Shown: positions 38,496 to 47,604, counted from the first letter of the stretch. The stretch is 64,000 nucleotides of DNA from Bradyrhizobium sp. Gha (GCF_900113735.1 NZ_FOQM01000006.1:62001-126000), one strand, 5' to 3'. The notes: a model not told the origin generated them from the sequence alone. A program made the numbers and translations.

Positions 38496-39383
38496 CTACA
38501 GCGCCTTCCGCAGCAACAAACTGCTCCAGCCCTCGATCCGCAGATGCCGGAGCGGCACCAGGCCACGCGCGCGGTAGGCGGCGATCACGGCGGGGGCCTG
38601 GTGGCTCAGCAGGCCGGAGAGAATGACGCGCGCGCCGGGTGCAAGATGCCGGGCCATCGGGCCGGCCAATTGACGGAGCGGATTGGCCAGGATGTTGGCC
38701 AGCACCAGGTCAAACGGGCCGGTTCTGGCAAAATCCGGCGCGGCGAAGCCGGTGGCGCGGATCACCCGGACATGTTGACCGGCTTGGTTCAGCGCCGCGT
38801 TCTCGGCCGCGACCCGCACCGACGGCGGATCGATGTCGGAGGCCAGCACCGCACGGTGCAGCGATTTCGCGGCCGCGATCCCAAGCACGCCGGTCCCGGT
38901 GCCGAGGTCGAGCACGCGCTTCGGCCGCGCCTGTTTCAGGACATGGTCAAGCAGGAGTAAACAGCCGCGCGTGGTGCCATGGTGGCCGGTTCCGAAGGCG
39001 AGAGCGGCCTCGATCTCGATCGCGAGCTTGTTCGGTGCCACGCGATCGCGGTCGTGGCTGCCATGGACAACGAAGCGTCCGGCCGGCACCGGGACCAGAT
39101 CCTCCAGGCTCGCCTTGACCCAGTCCTTGGCTTCGACCGTGTCGAAGGCAAGGTTGGCGGCAATGTCATTTCCTGCTGAAGTTGCAATGAGTTCGCGGAG
39201 CAATGCCTGATCCGGCGCCTCGGCGAAATGCAACGTGACGTCCCATTGTCCGTCCGGCCGCTCGAACGCGGCCACGGCAGCATCGCCCTCGAAAAACACC
39301 TCGGTGAGCACGTCGACGACGCGCCTGGCCGCGGCCTCGTTGCCGATCGAGAAAGTAGCGCGATAGGTCGGGGACAACTTCAT
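38496..39383 (-). CDS. prmA: Ribosomal protein L11 methyltransferase
   Basis: SAM-dependent trimethylation of ribosomal protein L11. It is 295 residues, with an N-terminal substrate-recognition domain and a Rossmann methyltransferase domain. The latter has VLDLGTGTGVLGIAAAK (SAM loop), SDIDPPSVRVAAENAALN and DLVLANILANPL, the PrmA version of the NPPY motif. Preceding GTGHHGTTRGCL is also diagnostic. The ATG at 39383 is clean. It is divergent from the Flp pilin gene. Confidence 0.94.
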   Translation of the reverse strand: MKLSPTYRATFSIGNEAAARRVVDVLTEVFFEGDAAVAAFERPDGQWDVTLHFAEAPDQALLRELIATSAGNDIAANLAFDTVEAKDWVKASLEDLVPVPAGRFVVHGSHDRDRVAPNKLAIEIEAALAFGTGHHGTTRGCLLLLDHVLKQARPKRVLDLGTGTGVLGIAAAKSLHRAVLASDIDPPSVRVAAENAALNQAGQHVRVIRATGFAAPDFARTGPFDLVLANILANPLRQLAGPMARHLAPGARVILSGLLSHQAPAVIAAYRARGLVPLRHLRIEGWSSLLLRKAL

Positions 39384-39537
39384 TCCAGGGGCCCGTTGCT
39401 TTCAATTTGCGGAACTTTTGTTCCTGATTTTCCGTATAACTTGCGGTTCCCCAGTTAACTTGACTGAAGGTTGCGCTCCGTAGATTTCCGGATGTTGGAT
39501 CCAGCAACACACCCTGGAAGGGAAATGGAGGCAAATC

Positions 39538-39702
39538 TTGAAGCGCATGGTTTCGAAGTTCTGGTCTGATGAGTCTGGCGCGACCGCGATCGAATACGGC
39601 CTGATCGCAGCCGGTATCGCGCTGGCGATCATCACCGTGGTGAACAGCCTCGGCACCTCATTGAACGACAAGTTTGGTTCGGTTAGCAGCTCCTTGAAGT
39701 AA
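39538..39702 (+). CDS. Flp/Fap-type pilin subunit, TTG start
   Basis: Type IVb pilin of 54 residues: basic start (LKRMVSKFWSDESG), then the Flp signature ATAIEYGLIAAGIALAII, with the Glu-Tyr pair one residue into the hydrophobic helix, and a short polar tail. Pre-pilin peptidase is expected to cut after the Gly before ATAIEYG. I chose TTG at 39538 because GGAGG ends seven bases upstream; the ATG at 39547 lies too far from it. No cpaA, cpaB or other tad genes are near, so assembly must rely on a locus elsewhere. In related bacteria Flp pili serve attachment. Confidence 0.92.
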   Translation: MKRMVSKFWSDESGATAIEYGLIAAGIALAIITVVNSLGTSLNDKFGSVSSSLK

Positions 39703-39718
39703 TTTCTGCCTCCCATTT

Positions 39719-39769
39719 CCCAGCGGGGCAACTTTCTTCATACACGGCTTTCGATGAGCGCCCGCTGGG
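39719..39769 (+). terminator. Inverted repeat after the pilin gene
   Basis: CCCAGCGGG at 39719-39727 can pair with CCCGCTGGG at 39761-39769 across a 33-base loop. It starts 17 bases after the pilin stop. There is no T-run, so termination is only a suggestion. Confidence 0.35.
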
Positions 39770-39861
39770 GAGATTGTGCCTTGGCGGGCGACGTCGTTGG
39801 GCGACCATCGTCGCTTAGACCCACAAATTGTTCGCCGGCGATCCACCGGCCTATACCCGGT

Positions 39862-39983
39862 TTATCAACTCGCTTCTCCACAGCCCGCTTGGCGCTTGTA
39901 CGACGCGATCGAGCCGTGCCTCCCCGGCTTCACCACAGCTTTGCCAACAGGCCTTTCCACAGCCCGTCCACATCCTATCCACG
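39862..39983. other. Cluster of DnaA-box-like TCCACA motifs
   Basis: Within 122 bases lie TTATCAAC (39862), TTCTCCACA (39874-39882), TTCACCACA (39929-39937), CTTTCCACA (39953-39961), CCGTCCACA (39964-39972) and CTATCCACG (39975-39983), all in one orientation. The DnaA-box consensus is TTATCCACA; the best copy differs by one base and none is perfect. No gene is seen in 39770-39974. Function as a DnaA-binding region is only a possibility. Confidence 0.35.
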
Positions 39984-41585
39984 GCTTGCGAACAGGCTGC
40001 GGTGATCCCGCAAGATCGCCTGCGCGGCGTTGTGGCCGGGGGCGCCGGTGACGCCGCCGCCGGGGTGCGCGCCGGAGCCACAGTGATAGAGGCCCTTCAG
40101 CGGCCCGCGGTAGTCGGCATGGCCCAGCATCGGCCGGGCCGAGAACAGCTGGTTGAGCGACAGCGCGCCATGGAAGATGTCACCCCCTAAGAGCCCGAAC
40201 TGCCGCTCGAGATCGAGCGGGGAGAGTATCTGACGGCCGAGCACGCTGGACGCAAAGCCCGGCGCGTAGCTGTCCACCGTCGCGATCATGAGATCGGCGA
40301 CCTCGTCGCGATGGTCGTCCCAGGATTTGCCGTCGGGCAGTTCGGGTGCAACATGCTGGCAGAACAGGCTTGCAACGTGTTGGCCCGCAGGCGCGAGCGT
40401 ATCGTCGAGCGTCGAGGGGATCAGCATCTCGACGATCGGCTGCCGACTCCAGCCCTGCGCCCGCGCATCGAGATACGCGCGGTCCATGTAGCCGAGACCG
40501 GGCGCCAGGATGATGCCGGAGGTGAGGTGATCGCCGTGACCAGGCAACGCGGTGAAGGAGGGCAGGCGGTCCAGCGCCACGTTCATGCGGAAGGTGCCGG
40601 AGCCGTTCCTCCAGTGGCGAATGCGGGCGAGAAAATCCCGGGGCAGGGCATCGGCTGCGATCAGACGCGTGTAGAGCAGTTTGGGATTGACGTTGGCCGC
40701 GACGTACTTTGCGCGGATGGCCGTGCCGTTTTCCAGCACCACGCCGACGGCGCGATCGCGCGCGACGATCACCTCGCGCACGCCGGCATCGAGGTCGATC
40801 GTGACGCCGCGCGCACGGGCGGCTCGGGCCATCGCCTGCGTGATCGCGCCCATGCCGCCGATCGCGTGGCCCCAGGCGCCCTTCTTGCCGTTCACCTCGC
40901 CGAAGGCGTGGTGCAGCATCACATAGGCAGAACCGGCGGCGTAGGGGCTCGCGTAATTGCCGACGACGGCATCGAAGCCGAACAGCGCCTTGACCAGATC
41001 GTGCTCGAACCGCTCATCCAGCATCTCGCCGGCTGAGCGGGTGAAGAGGTCGAGCAGGCTGCGGCTTTGCTCCAGCGTCAGGCCGCGCAGGATGTTGGCC
41101 GTCGTCAACGCATTTGCGGCCTCGCGGAGGGCGCCAATGCCGAAATTGCCGAGCAGGTTCGGCGGGGCGCGCAGCACGAACTGACGCAGCACGTCGGCAA
41201 TGTCACCGAGCTCGCGCGAGAAGCCGTCGAGCGCATCGGCATCGCGCGCGCTGAGCCGCGCGACGGACGCCTTGGTCCGGCCCTCGCCGGTGAGGAGATA
41301 GTTGCCGTCGGGGGCGGGCAGGAAATTCTGCGCGCGCCGCTCGACCACGCGCAGGCCTTGTTCTGCAAGACCCAAGTCGCGGATGACCTGCGGGTTGAGC
41401 AGGCTCACCGTGTAGGCCGCGACCGAGTTGCGAAAGCCCGGATGAAACTCCTCGGTGACCGCGGCCCCGCCAACCACCTTGCGGCGCTCGACGACATGCA
41501 CGCGCAACCCCGCCATTGCGAGATAGGCCGCGCAGGTGAGGCCGTTATGGCCAGCGCCGATGATGACGACGTCGGTTTCGGTCAT
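39975..41585 (-). CDS. FAD-dependent oxidoreductase, phytoene-desaturase/PYROXD2-like
   Basis: Flavoprotein of 536 residues. The N terminus holds the dinucleotide-binding motif VVIIGAGHNGLTCAAYLAMAG, followed by the Glu-ending strand VHVVERR and the GG doublet. The C-terminal FAD motif is YHCGSGAHPGGGVTGAPGHNAA. The overall pattern matches the phytoene-desaturase-like family that includes animal PYROXD2, not true carotenoid genes, and no crt genes are near. No membrane segments or signal peptide are seen. The substrate is unknown. The gene stands alone, with a family A repeat upstream of its start. Confidence 0.87.
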   Translation of the reverse strand: MTETDVVIIGAGHNGLTCAAYLAMAGLRVHVVERRKVVGGAAVTEEFHPGFRNSVAAYTVSLLNPQVIRDLGLAEQGLRVVERRAQNFLPAPDGNYLLTGEGRTKASVARLSARDADALDGFSRELGDIADVLRQFVLRAPPNLLGNFGIGALREAANALTTANILRGLTLEQSRSLLDLFTRSAGEMLDERFEHDLVKALFGFDAVVGNYASPYAAGSAYVMLHHAFGEVNGKKGAWGHAIGGMGAITQAMARAARARGVTIDLDAGVREVIVARDRAVGVVLENGTAIRAKYVAANVNPKLLYTRLIAADALPRDFLARIRHWRNGSGTFRMNVALDRLPSFTALPGHGDHLTSGIILAPGLGYMDRAYLDARAQGWSRQPIVEMLIPSTLDDTLAPAGQHVASLFCQHVAPELPDGKSWDDHRDEVADLMIATVDSYAPGFASSVLGRQILSPLDLERQFGLLGGDIFHGALSLNQLFSARPMLGHADYRGPLKGLYHCGSGAHPGGGVTGAPGHNAAQAILRDHRSLFASRG

Positions 41586-41611
41586 GATGGGTTCGAGTTG
41601 TTCTGCCTGCC

Positions 41612-41689
41612 GTCATTCCGGGGCGCGCGAAGCGCGAACCCGGAATCTCGAGGTTCCGGGTTCGATGCTTCGCATCGCCCCGGAACGAC
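41612..41689. repeat. Palindromic repeat, family A copy 6
   Basis: A well-preserved 78-base copy (GTCATTCCGG ... CCGGAACGAC, centre GGAATCTCGAGGTTCC) in the gap between two divergent genes. Confidence 0.8.
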
Positions 41690-41804
41690 CCTCTAATATC
41701 AAGCAATCCTCGCTGCAACATCACGCGCCCATTTATTGCCCGTCCAGGCGCGGTGTGCTCCATTGCGAGCGGCCGGCGCTCGCCGGAAGTAAGCCGGAGC
41801 TCCC

Positions 41805-44087
41805 ATGGATTCGATCGTGCAACCCGCCGCGACGGAGCAGCCGTCCTTGTCGCGCAACCGGCTGCTGCTGGCGGTCTACACCGCCGCGATCTTCGTCAGT
41901 GCACTGCTGCTGTTTTCGGTGCAGCCGCTGTTCACGAAAATGGTGCTGCCGCGGCTCGGCGGCTCGCCGGCGGTGTGGTCGGTGGCGATGGTGTTCTTCC
42001 AGTCGCTGCTGCTGGCGGGATACGCCTATGCGCATCTCCTCATGCAGATCAGGAATCGCGTGGTTCCGGTCGTGGTGCATCTGGTGCTGCTGATTGCGGC
42101 CTTCATCACGCTGCCGCTCGGCATCGCCAGCGCCTATGGCGAACCGCCGGCGTCCGGTTATGCGTTCTGGCTGCTCGGCCTGTTCGTGATGTCGATCGGC
42201 CTGCCGTTCTTCGCGCTCGCCGCCAACAATCCGCTGCTGCAGGCCTGGTTCGTTCGCACCGGCCATCCTGACGGCCACGATCCATATTTCCTCTATGCCT
42301 CCTCCAACATCGGCAGCTTCCTGGCGCTGTTGTCCTATCCGTTCCTGCTGGAGCCGATGTTCACGCTTCATGCACAGAACCGGCTCTGGACCGGCGGCTA
42401 TGGTCTCCTGATCCTGCTGATCGCAGGCTGCGCCGTGCTGCTGCTGCGCTCGCCAAAGCCGGCTGTGCTCGATGCGCAGACCGAAGAGGCAAATGCGCCT
42501 GCGCCCACACTGGCGACGCGGCTGCGCTGGATCTTCCTTGCGGCGGTTCCGTCGGGACTCCTGATCGCAGTCACTGCGCATATCTCCACCGACGTCGCGG
42601 CCGCGCCGCTGCTCTGGGTGTTGCCGCTGTCGCTGTACCTGCTGACCTGGGTGGTGGTGTTCCAGAAGCGTCCCTTGCTGCCGCACAAATGGATGCTGAT
42701 GCTGCAGCCGGTCGCGATCGCGGGCGTCATCTTCCTGCTCGCCTTCGGCGGCGAGCAGAATTTGCTGCTGACGCTCGGTGGACACCAATTGTGCTTCTTC
42801 ATCATCGCGATGGCCTGCCACGGCGAACTGGCGCGGACCCGTCCCGCAGCCAAATATCTCACCGGCTTCTACGTCGCGCTGTCGTTCGGCGGCATGGTCG
42901 GCGGTCTCTTTGCCGGCCTAGTCGCGCCCTTCACCTTCTCCTGGATCGCCGAATATCCGATCCTGGTCGCGCTCGCGGCACTATGCCGGCCGCCGGCGAA
43001 CGAACGTCTTGCGGGCATCGTGAGATGGTACTGGCTGGCGCTGGCCTTGCTCGCGCTCGCGCTCGTCATGCCGTCCACCATGACGGGCGATCTCTCGACC
43101 TGGCTCGAGGATCAGCGCGTCTGGGTCGCCTGCGCGGTCGGCGTGCTCGCCGCGCTTCTGGCGCTGGCGTTCGATGCGGGGCGCTGGAAGATCTTTGCCA
43201 CCGTCGCGCTGGCGCTGGCCTTGACGCGGATCTATCCTTCGGACGAAGGACGGGTCACCACCGTGCGCAGCTTCTTCGGCGTGCACAAGATCGTAGTGAC
43301 GCCGGGCGGCTATTTCCATGTGCTGATGCACGGCACCACGATTCACGGCGCCGAGCGCTTCCGCAACAATGACGGCACGCCGGTCACCGGCCGGCCCGAG
43401 CCGATCACCTACTATCACAAGGACGGCGGGATCGGTCAGGCCGTCACCGCGGTCCGCGAGCGCAAGGGCGCGCCGTTGAAGGTCGCGGCGATCGGCGTCG
43501 GATCCGGCACGCTCGCCTGTGCCGCCGAGCCCGGCGAGGACTGGAAATTCTTCGAGATCGATCAGTCCATGGTCGATGCCGCGCGAGATCCGAAGAATTT
43601 CCGCTACATCTCGAGCTGCCTGCCCGACCTGAAGCCGGTGATCGGCGATGCGCGTCTCACCTTCGCGCGGGAGCCCGACGGTATCTACGACCTCATTATC
43701 GTCGATGCCTATTCGTCGGATGCAATCCCGATTCATCTGGCCACCGAAGAGGCGATGAAGATCTACAAGGACAAGCTCGCCCCGCACGGCGCCGTGGTGA
43801 TGCACGTCTCCAACCGGCATCTCGATCTCGAGCCGGTCGTGGTCGGCATTGCCGATGCCAACGACCTCAAAAGCTGGGTCTTTGATGAGGATTCAGGCCG
43901 CGACGCCGACTACATCTTCTCCACCGACGTCGTCATCTCCGCGCGGGAGGCTGAAGACATCGGCAAGCTCGCCTCTTCAAAACAGTGGGAGGAGACCGAC
44001 GCGGACGAGAAGGTGCGGGTCTGGACCGACGACTATTCCAACATCCTCGGCGCGCTGTACCGGCGCTTGCGATACGGGGAGCAGTAG
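41805..44087 (+). CDS. Membrane protein fused to a spermidine-synthase-like domain
   Basis: A 760-residue fusion. Residues about 15-470 form a polytopic membrane domain of about 12 helices resembling an MFS half. Residues about 490-740 form a spermidine-synthase-like Rossmann domain with AAIGVGSGTLACA (SAM-type loop), FFEIDQSMVDAA, VIGDARLTF and LIIVDAYSSDAIP. Such fusions are widespread in proteobacteria, but their reaction is not established, and the catalytic residues for putrescine cannot be confirmed by eye. The ATG at 41805 has CCGGAG upstream. No polyamine genes are near, so I avoid a speE name. Confidence 0.88.
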   Translation: MDSIVQPAATEQPSLSRNRLLLAVYTAAIFVSALLLFSVQPLFTKMVLPRLGGSPAVWSVAMVFFQSLLLAGYAYAHLLMQIRNRVVPVVVHLVLLIAAFITLPLGIASAYGEPPASGYAFWLLGLFVMSIGLPFFALAANNPLLQAWFVRTGHPDGHDPYFLYASSNIGSFLALLSYPFLLEPMFTLHAQNRLWTGGYGLLILLIAGCAVLLLRSPKPAVLDAQTEEANAPAPTLATRLRWIFLAAVPSGLLIAVTAHISTDVAAAPLLWVLPLSLYLLTWVVVFQKRPLLPHKWMLMLQPVAIAGVIFLLAFGGEQNLLLTLGGHQLCFFIIAMACHGELARTRPAAKYLTGFYVALSFGGMVGGLFAGLVAPFTFSWIAEYPILVALAALCRPPANERLAGIVRWYWLALALLALALVMPSTMTGDLSTWLEDQRVWVACAVGVLAALLALAFDAGRWKIFATVALALALTRIYPSDEGRVTTVRSFFGVHKIVVTPGGYFHVLMHGTTIHGAERFRNNDGTPVTGRPEPITYYHKDGGIGQAVTAVRERKGAPLKVAAIGVGSGTLACAAEPGEDWKFFEIDQSMVDAARDPKNFRYISSCLPDLKPVIGDARLTFAREPDGIYDLIIVDAYSSDAIPIHLATEEAMKIYKDKLAPHGAVVMHVSNRHLDLEPVVVGIADANDLKSWVFDEDSGRDADYIFSTDVVISAREAEDIGKLASSKQWEETDADEKVRVWTDDYSNILGALYRRLRYGEQ

Positions 44088-44096
44088 ATCCGACCC

Positions 44097-45128
44097 CTAC
44101 GGCTGAACCGGCGTCCCCTCCGGCAGCGCTATTCCCTTCTCGCCGGCGACCTGCCGCAGCAGGTCAGGACGGTCAGAGATGATGCCGTCGACGCCGAACT
44201 CGATCATCCGCGCCATGTCGTCAGGCTTGTTGACGGTCCAGACCACGACGCGCAGTCCCTGCGTATGGGCGTCGGCGACAAGTGCTGCGGTAACGTCGCC
44301 GAAATAGGGCGACCACACCGCACCGCCCGCGGCCTTGATCGTGCGCGGCAGCGAGCCGCCGTGATCGGCCGGGTTGAAGCCCGCCGTCCAGCTGGTCGCC
44401 TTGTCGAGGGTGACTGATGGTGCCGAGCCGCGCTGGATCGTCAGGTACACGGTCGGAATGGTCGGGGCCTGGCGCTGGACCAGCAGCAGCGTCCGCCAGT
44501 CGAACGACTGGATCATGACGCGGTCGGAGAATTTCTCGTCTTCGATGACCCCGAGCAGCTTGGCAACGAAGGCTTGCGGCTCGAGCGATTCTTCGGGGTG
44601 ATCCGGGTCGATCTTGGTCTCGATGTTGAAGCGCACGCGTTCGTTGCCGGATTTGCGCACCAGCGCGAACAGCTCCTTCAGCGTGGGAATGCGGGTCCCC
44701 GGCAGCGCGCGCTGGTCAGGAAACTGCTTGGCATAGGCGCTGTCCGGCCGGATCTGGCCAACGTCGTAGCTCCTGACATCGGCCAGGCGCAGCTTCACGA
44801 ACGGCGTCCCCGGCGCGGCGACATAGGCGCCATTGGCATCCCGTGCGAGATCGGGATTGAGCCCGCGCTCATGCGACACGACGACCTCGCCGTCGGCGGT
44901 CACGCCGACATCGAGCTCCAGCGTGTCGACGCCCATCGAGAGCGCGTTGGCAAAGGCCGGCAGGGTGTTTTCCGGCAGCAGCGCCCGTCCGCCGCGATGC
45001 GCCTCGAGATCGAAAGCCATCGCTTGTCCAGTCATGGCGTATCCTGTCGTGAGAACCGTTAGCACGGTCAGAATTGTCGCAATAGATGACGGCATCACGG
45101 TTCGCAACCCGAGTGAAGGCAAAAGCAT
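44097..45128 (-). CDS. Exported glycerophosphodiester phosphodiesterase
   Basis: Hydrolyses glycerophosphodiesters to glycerol-3-phosphate and an alcohol, probably in the periplasm. It is 343 residues with a hydrophobic signal segment ending near GQAMA. The GDPD TIM barrel follows: catalytic HRGGRALLPENT with the first His, ELDVGVTADGEVVVSHE with metal ligands and the second His, and FNIETKID. The terminal Trp-containing strand VVVWTVNKPDDMARMI is typical. It resembles the GlpQ type. ATG codons at 45095, 45128 and 45170 are in frame; 45128 gives a sensible signal peptide. It is convergent with the preceding fusion gene. Confidence 0.9.
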   Translation of the reverse strand: MLLPSLGLRTVMPSSIATILTVLTVLTTGYAMTGQAMAFDLEAHRGGRALLPENTLPAFANALSMGVDTLELDVGVTADGEVVVSHERGLNPDLARDANGAYVAAPGTPFVKLRLADVRSYDVGQIRPDSAYAKQFPDQRALPGTRIPTLKELFALVRKSGNERVRFNIETKIDPDHPEESLEPQAFVAKLLGVIEDEKFSDRVMIQSFDWRTLLLVQRQAPTIPTVYLTIQRGSAPSVTLDKATSWTAGFNPADHGGSLPRTIKAAGGAVWSPYFGDVTAALVADAHTQGLRVVVWTVNKPDDMARMIEFGVDGIISDRPDLLRQVAGEKGIALPEGTPVQP

Positions 45129-45334
45129 ATGACGCGAGAGCGATCTCGCCGGCAAGATTCTGAAGGTCAACCTGCCGTTTCGTCGCGGCGCTTATCTCGA
45201 CCCGGCCGTCGTGCCGCGATATCTGATGCCGCTGCGAAGAAGCCCGCCGAGATCATAGAGCCGGTCGCGCGCGCGTTGGTCGACGCTGTGCGGACAATCG
45301 TCGAACGCGGCGATGCCGCGTTCAAACGACTACA

Positions 45335-46117
45335 TCAGTTCTGGTAGTAGTTGCGCGGCTGATAATACTGCCGCCGCTGCGGCTGATAGTAGTAGCCCTG
45401 CTGGCTATAGGCGGGGTCGTAGGTCGGCTGCGCTTGCGGCAGCTGCTGGTAGACCTGCGTACCGTAGGGGCGGGTGATCGGGCGCGGCGCCGGATAGCGC
45501 GCCCCGGTGTCGCTGCCGTCGGCGGGATAGATGTAGTTGTCGTCCTGCTGGATGTAGCGCCGCGCGGGCTGCATCGGCGGCGCCAGGTTCACGGGATCGC
45601 CTGAGGTGGCGTATTGCTGCTCCTCGGCCGGCTGCTGCGCGCGGGCGACTGCGTTGTTGGTGCGACCGCGACTGCGCGCGAGCGCGACCTGCGCCGAGCC
45701 GGTCAACGTCACCGTGGTGTTGAGCACGCCCTGCTCCTGCACCAGCGCGTAGAGCGTCGACGCGTTCTGACGCGACAGCCGCACGCAGCCGTGCGAGGCG
45801 GGCGTGCCCAATCGTCCGACCGAGTCGGTGCCGTGGATGGCGTGTCCGACCTTGGTGAAGAAGATCGAGTGCGGCATCGGCGCGTCGTCGAATTCCTTGG
45901 AGAAATGATCCTCTTCCATTCGGAAGGCGCGGAAGGACCCGCTTGGCGTCTCGCGCGAGGGGATGCCCGTTGACACCGGCCAGTGGTACCGCGTCACGCC
46001 ATCGACGACGACGGTCATCTGCTGATTGTCCTTGTCGACGGTAATGTCGACCTTGGCCTGCGCGGTGCCCGCGCTCAAAAGCATCAAGGAAGTGAACGCA
46101 ATGAATAAGGAACGCAT
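45335..46117 (-). CDS. L,D-transpeptidase (YkuD domain) with Tyr/Gln-rich tail
   Basis: Periplasmic enzyme that forms 3-3 peptidoglycan cross-links or attaches proteins to the wall. It is 260 residues: a signal peptide ending AGTAQA, a YkuD domain (about 22-150) with HAIHGTDS and the catalytic SHGCVRLS, then a low-complexity tail of about 100 residues. The tail is rich in Gln, Tyr and Pro, ending QYYQPRNYYQN. I chose the ATG at 46117, which gives the signal peptide; a longer frame runs to 46231. The tail composition is unusual and may bind the wall or other proteins. Upstream is a common Rhizobiales palindrome. Confidence 0.9.
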   Translation of the reverse strand: MRSLFIAFTSLMLLSAGTAQAKVDITVDKDNQQMTVVVDGVTRYHWPVSTGIPSRETPSGSFRAFRMEEDHFSKEFDDAPMPHSIFFTKVGHAIHGTDSVGRLGTPASHGCVRLSRQNASTLYALVQEQGVLNTTVTLTGSAQVALARSRGRTNNAVARAQQPAEEQQYATSGDPVNLAPPMQPARRYIQQDDNYIYPADGSDTGARYPAPRPITRPYGTQVYQQLPQAQPTYDPAYSQQGYYYQPQRRQYYQPRNYYQN

Positions 46118-46490
46118 CTGACGTCTGGCCTCCGGCCTGTTCACGCTGGAGCATGATCCGGAAAAGTGTGTAGCGTTTTCCGAAAAGATCATGCTCAAAC
46201 AATAACGCCGCGGCTCACCGTCCCCCGGCATGCATTATGCCTGCAATCCGGCTTTCGTTCCAGCGGCCTGCCAAGCTAACCTTCCTGCCATCGTTAACGT
46301 GATGCCGGGCGTAAGCAAGGCCGCTTTGTGCCGCGCATGTCGCGGCGGCGCTGACATTTTCGCGAGCGGGAGATGCGTTCACATCGCCGACAATTCGTCA
46401 CAAAGGCGCAACCATTCGGCCGCTTCCGGCGTTGATCGTCTCCTGCCAGACAGGCGACTTTCGCCGCCAGCCATCCCTTTGGGACCGAAG
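46118..46490. other. Intergenic region with palindrome
   Basis: 373 bases between two divergent genes for exported proteins. Apart from the palindrome at 46149-46196 I see no gene or confident promoter; a TTAACG at about 46296 is the only CtrA-like half site. Confidence 0.5.
46149..46196. repeat. GAGCATGATC palindromic element
   Basis: GAGCATGATC at 46149-46158 pairs with GATCATGCTC at 46187-46196, and the inner CGGAAAA and TTTTCCG also pair. This 48-base element is one I know as very common in Bradyrhizobium and related genomes. Confidence 0.8.
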
Positions 46491-46814
46491 ATGAACAAAG
46501 CTCGTACCACCGCCGCAGTCCTGCCGGCCGGCTTCCGCGTCCGCCTGCTGTTCGCGGCCGCCGTCGTCCTTCTCGCGCTGATCTCGCTGCCGCATCCCGG
46601 CCATGCCCAGGGCATCGTGCGCGGCGCCCAGGAGGGCTCTTATGAAGGCAACCGGATCGCTGGTCCCGTGGGCGGTGCAGTCGGAGGTGTCGTCGGTGCC
46701 GGGGTCGGCGGCGCCGTGGGCGCAGTCGACGGCATCCTGGGCATTCCCTATCACGGTCGCCGCCACTGCCGAGGATACTATGACGGCTATCACCACTTCC
46801 GCTGTTACCGGTAG
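46491..46814 (+). CDS. Small exported glycine-zipper protein
   Basis: A 107-residue protein of unknown function. It has a signal peptide of about 39 residues ending PHPGHAQ and a glycine-zipper segment, GPVGGAVGGVVGAGVGGAVGAV (about residues 58-80), likely membrane-associated. A short tail is rich in His, Tyr and Arg (YDGYHHFRCYR). The ATG at 46491 follows a weak GGGACCGAAG ribosome site and starts a good signal peptide. Similar short glycine-zipper proteins are common in Rhizobiales. It is convergent with the ABC permease gene. Confidence 0.75.
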   Translation: MNKARTTAAVLPAGFRVRLLFAAAVVLLALISLPHPGHAQGIVRGAQEGSYEGNRIAGPVGGAVGGVVGAGVGGAVGAVDGILGIPYHGRRHCRGYYDGYHHFRCYR

Positions 46815-46842
46815 TTGAACGAGCGCGCAATGACCGGAAGGA

Positions 46843-47600
46843 TCAGTTTTTCAGCCTGTATCCGGTCCGGAAGATCCACCAGATCACGGCGAGACAGACC
46901 GCCAGGAATGCCAACGTCATGCCGATGCTGACGGAGACGCTGACGTCTGCAATCTCGTAGAAGCTCCAGCGAAAGCCGGAGATCAGGTAGACGACGGGGT
47001 TGAGCAGCGCGACCGTGCGCCAGGTCGGCGGCAGCATGCCGATCGAATAGAAGCTGCCGCCGAGGAAGGTCAGCGGCGTCACCACGAGCATCGGAATCAT
47101 CTGCAGCTTTTCGAACCCGTCGGCCCAGATGCCGATGATGAAGCCGAACAGGCTGAACGTCACCGCCGTCAGCACCAGGAAGGCCAGCATCCAGACCGGA
47201 TGGTGGATATGCAACGGGACGAACAGCCCGGCTGTCGCCAGGATGATGAGGCCCAAAATGATCGACTTGGTCGCGGCGGCGCCGACATAGCCGAGCACGA
47301 TCTCGAAATATGAGATCGGCGCCGACAGGATCTCGTAGATCGTGCCGGTGAATTTCGGGAAATAGATGCCGAACGACGCGTTGGCGATGCTCTGTGTCAG
47401 CACCGAAAGCATGATCAGGCCCGGCACGATGAAGGTGCCGTAGCTGACGCCCTCGACCTGGCTGATGCGCGAGCCGATCGCGGCGCCGAACACCACGAAA
47501 TAAAGCGAGGTCGAGACCACAGGCGACACGATGCTCTGGAGCAGCGTGCGCCAGGTGCGCGCCATTTCGAAGAGATAGATGGCGCGGATGGCGCGGTGAT

Positions 47601-47604
<4 letters not shown>
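46843..47604 (-). CDS. ABC-2 type transporter permease
   Basis: Inner-membrane permease of 253 residues with six helices, of the ABC-2 exporter type ([22 protein letters not shown] and [16 protein letters not shown] near the family signature). Its ATG overlaps the stop of the ATPase gene (47601-47604), so the two form one exporter. Homologues move polysaccharides, drugs or lipids; the nearest recognisable style is the YadH/NodJ-like branch. No nodulation gene is near, so the substrate is unknown. Confidence 0.9.

Noticed and set aside
39754..40190. Overlapping plus-strand frames across the DnaA-like motif cluster
   Set aside because: Three frames are open at once, none with a domain or ribosome site, and they run antisense into the oxidoreductase gene.
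41805..44087. True spermidine synthase (speE)
   Set aside because: The C-terminal domain is only spermidine-synthase-like and is fused to a membrane domain; no polyamine gene nearby.
45129..45347. Short plus-strand frame between the glycerophosphodiesterase and L,D-transpeptidase genes (contains EIIEPVARALVDAVRTIVERG)
   Set aside because: It looks protein-like, and a neighbouring frame also reads plausibly (AGKILKVNLPFRRGAYLD), so a gene remnant is possible, but I recognise no family and see no ribosome site.
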